Below, one piece after another: positions 63,010-64,000 of a DNA stretch of 64,000 bases. Origin of the DNA: Trogon surrucura (Eukaryota > Chordata > Aves > Trogoniformes > Trogonidae); assembly GCA_020746105.1 (NCBI GenBank), contig CM036619.1, positions 7,993,711 through 8,057,710 of the forward strand. Reading direction: 5' to 3'. Below the pieces are notes generated by a model, which saw nothing but the letters and a program-made list of their open reading frames with translations, ran no database searches and had not been told where the DNA came from. Made by a program: the position numbers and the translations under genes. Position 1 is the first letter of the stretch, and every line of letters starts with the position of its first letter.

Positions 63010-64000
63010 AAAATCACAGAATGTTAGAGGTTGGAAGGGACCTCAAAGATCATCAAGTCCAACCCCCCTGCCAGACCAGCATCACCTACAGTAGATCACA
63101 CAGGAACATGTCCAGGCGGGGCTTGAATGTTTCCAGAGAAGGAGACTCCACAACCTCCCTGGGCAGCCTGTGCCAGTGCTCTGTCACCCTCACAGTGAAA
63201 AATTTTTTTCTCATATTTTTGTGGAACCTCCTGTGTTCCAACTTGCACCCATTTCCCCTTGTCCTGTCAATGGATGCTACTGAAAAGAGCCTGGCACCGT
63301 CCTCCTGACACTCCCCCCTGAAATATTTATAAACATGAATGAGGTCACCCCTCAGCCTCCTCTTCTCCAAGCTAAAGAGACCCAGCTCCTTCAGCCTTTC
63401 CTCAGAAGGGAGATGTTCCACTTCATTCATCATCTTTGTGGCTCTGTGCTGGACTCTCTCCAGCAGTTCCCTGTCCCTCTTGAGCTGAGGGGCCCAGAAC
63501 TGGACACAATATTCCAGATGTGGCCTCACCAGGGCAGAGTAGAGGGGCAGGAGGACCTCTCTCGACCTACTTGCTACTCCCCTTCTAACAAATCCCAGGA
63601 GGCCACTTGCCTGCTTGGCCACGAGGGCACACTGCTGGCTCATGGTCATCCTGCTGTCCACTAGAACTCCCAGGTCCCTTTGCCCTGTGCTGCTCTCCAG
63701 CAGGGCAGTCCCCACCCTATACTGGCACATGGGGTTATTCTTTCCCAAGTGCAAAACTCTACACTTGCCCTTGTTGAACTTCATAAGATTTCTCCCTGCC
63801 CAGCCCTCCAGCCTGTCCAGGTCTCTCTGAATGGTTGTACAGCCTTCTGGTGTGTCAACCACTCCTCCCAATTTTGTATCATCAGCAAACTTGCTGACAA
63901 CATTCTCCAATCCCTCATCCAGCTCATTGATAAATATATTGAACAGCACCAGCCCAAGCACTGACCCTTGAGGGACCCCACTAGACACAGGCACCCAGCC
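63010..64000 (-). mobile_element. CR1 LINE, runs off the window end
   Basis: This is a minus-strand CR1, well preserved. The tail unit is at 63010 (AAAATCACAGAATG), followed by the 3' UTR 'GTTGGAAGGGACCTCAAAG' and ORF2 from the stop at 63086 back through FADD to the PQGSVLG motif at about 63970. It continues beyond 64000, so its true length is unknown. It is the same subfamily as the copy at 34081-34866. Confidence 0.95.
63086..64000 (-). pseudogene. CR1 ORF2 reverse transcriptase, C-terminal half (open, partial)
   Basis: This is an open frame of at least 302 codons, cut by the window edge. PQGSVLG is at residues 8-14 and the polymerase box FADD at residues 36-39, both intact. The C-terminal order follows: [75 protein letters not shown] and [19 protein letters not shown]. 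Whether it keeps the endonuclease domain depends on sequence beyond 64000. It has the most nearly intact RT coding in the window and looks recent. An unsplit full-length copy would be unusual. Confidence 0.88.

Noticed and set aside
63335-63964. Plus-strand frames of 109 and 94 codons
   Set aside because: They are the antisense shadow of the CR1 ORF2 at 63010-64000.

Overview
The window reads as nuclear DNA from a bird. The main evidence is 14 recognisable copies or fragments of CR1, the dominant avian LINE. Several keep the CR1 3' end, an 8-bp microsatellite of the ATTCTGTG / CATAGAAT type. Pieces of avian endogenous-retrovirus-like LTR repeats are also present. The families recognised look more neoavian than chicken-like, but that is a memory-based impression and the species cannot be fixed. 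Nothing looks bacterial, viral or plasmid-like.

No convincing host protein-coding gene, tRNA, rRNA or other structural RNA was found. The long open frames are nearly all the reverse-transcriptase C-terminus of 5'-truncated CR1 copies, or antisense shadows of them. The window is best described as a gene-poor intergenic stretch, or the inside of a very long intron.

Layout: unique DNA 1-3144; CR1 3145-3985 (-); LTR-like element about 5080-5970 (+); CR1 tail 9284-9363 (-); a young CR1 (+) nested in an older CR1 (-) at 12613-13530; a long unique stretch 13531-20111 that begins with an enhancer-like block; a CR1 (-) nested in an ERV-like repeat at 20112-21912; an ancient CR1 (-) at 22200-24650 split by a younger CR1 (-) at 23452-23880; CR1 26501-27002 (+); CR1 28574-29815 (-); unique DNA with an 84-bp direct repeat (30221-30304 and 31807-31890); CR1 34081-34866 (+); CR1 42571-42960 (-); LTR-start fragment 48192-48325; CR1 55593-56105 (-); CR1 59314-60441 (-); and CR1 63010-64000 (-), cut by the window end.

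No genes work together here. The informative content is the layered history of retroelement insertions, with three nested events that give relative ages, plus several AT-rich, motif-dense unique blocks that resemble conserved non-coding regulatory elements. I found no new enzymatic or defence system. The best leads are the unexplained 84-bp repeat, the candidate enhancers and the CR1 strand bias.
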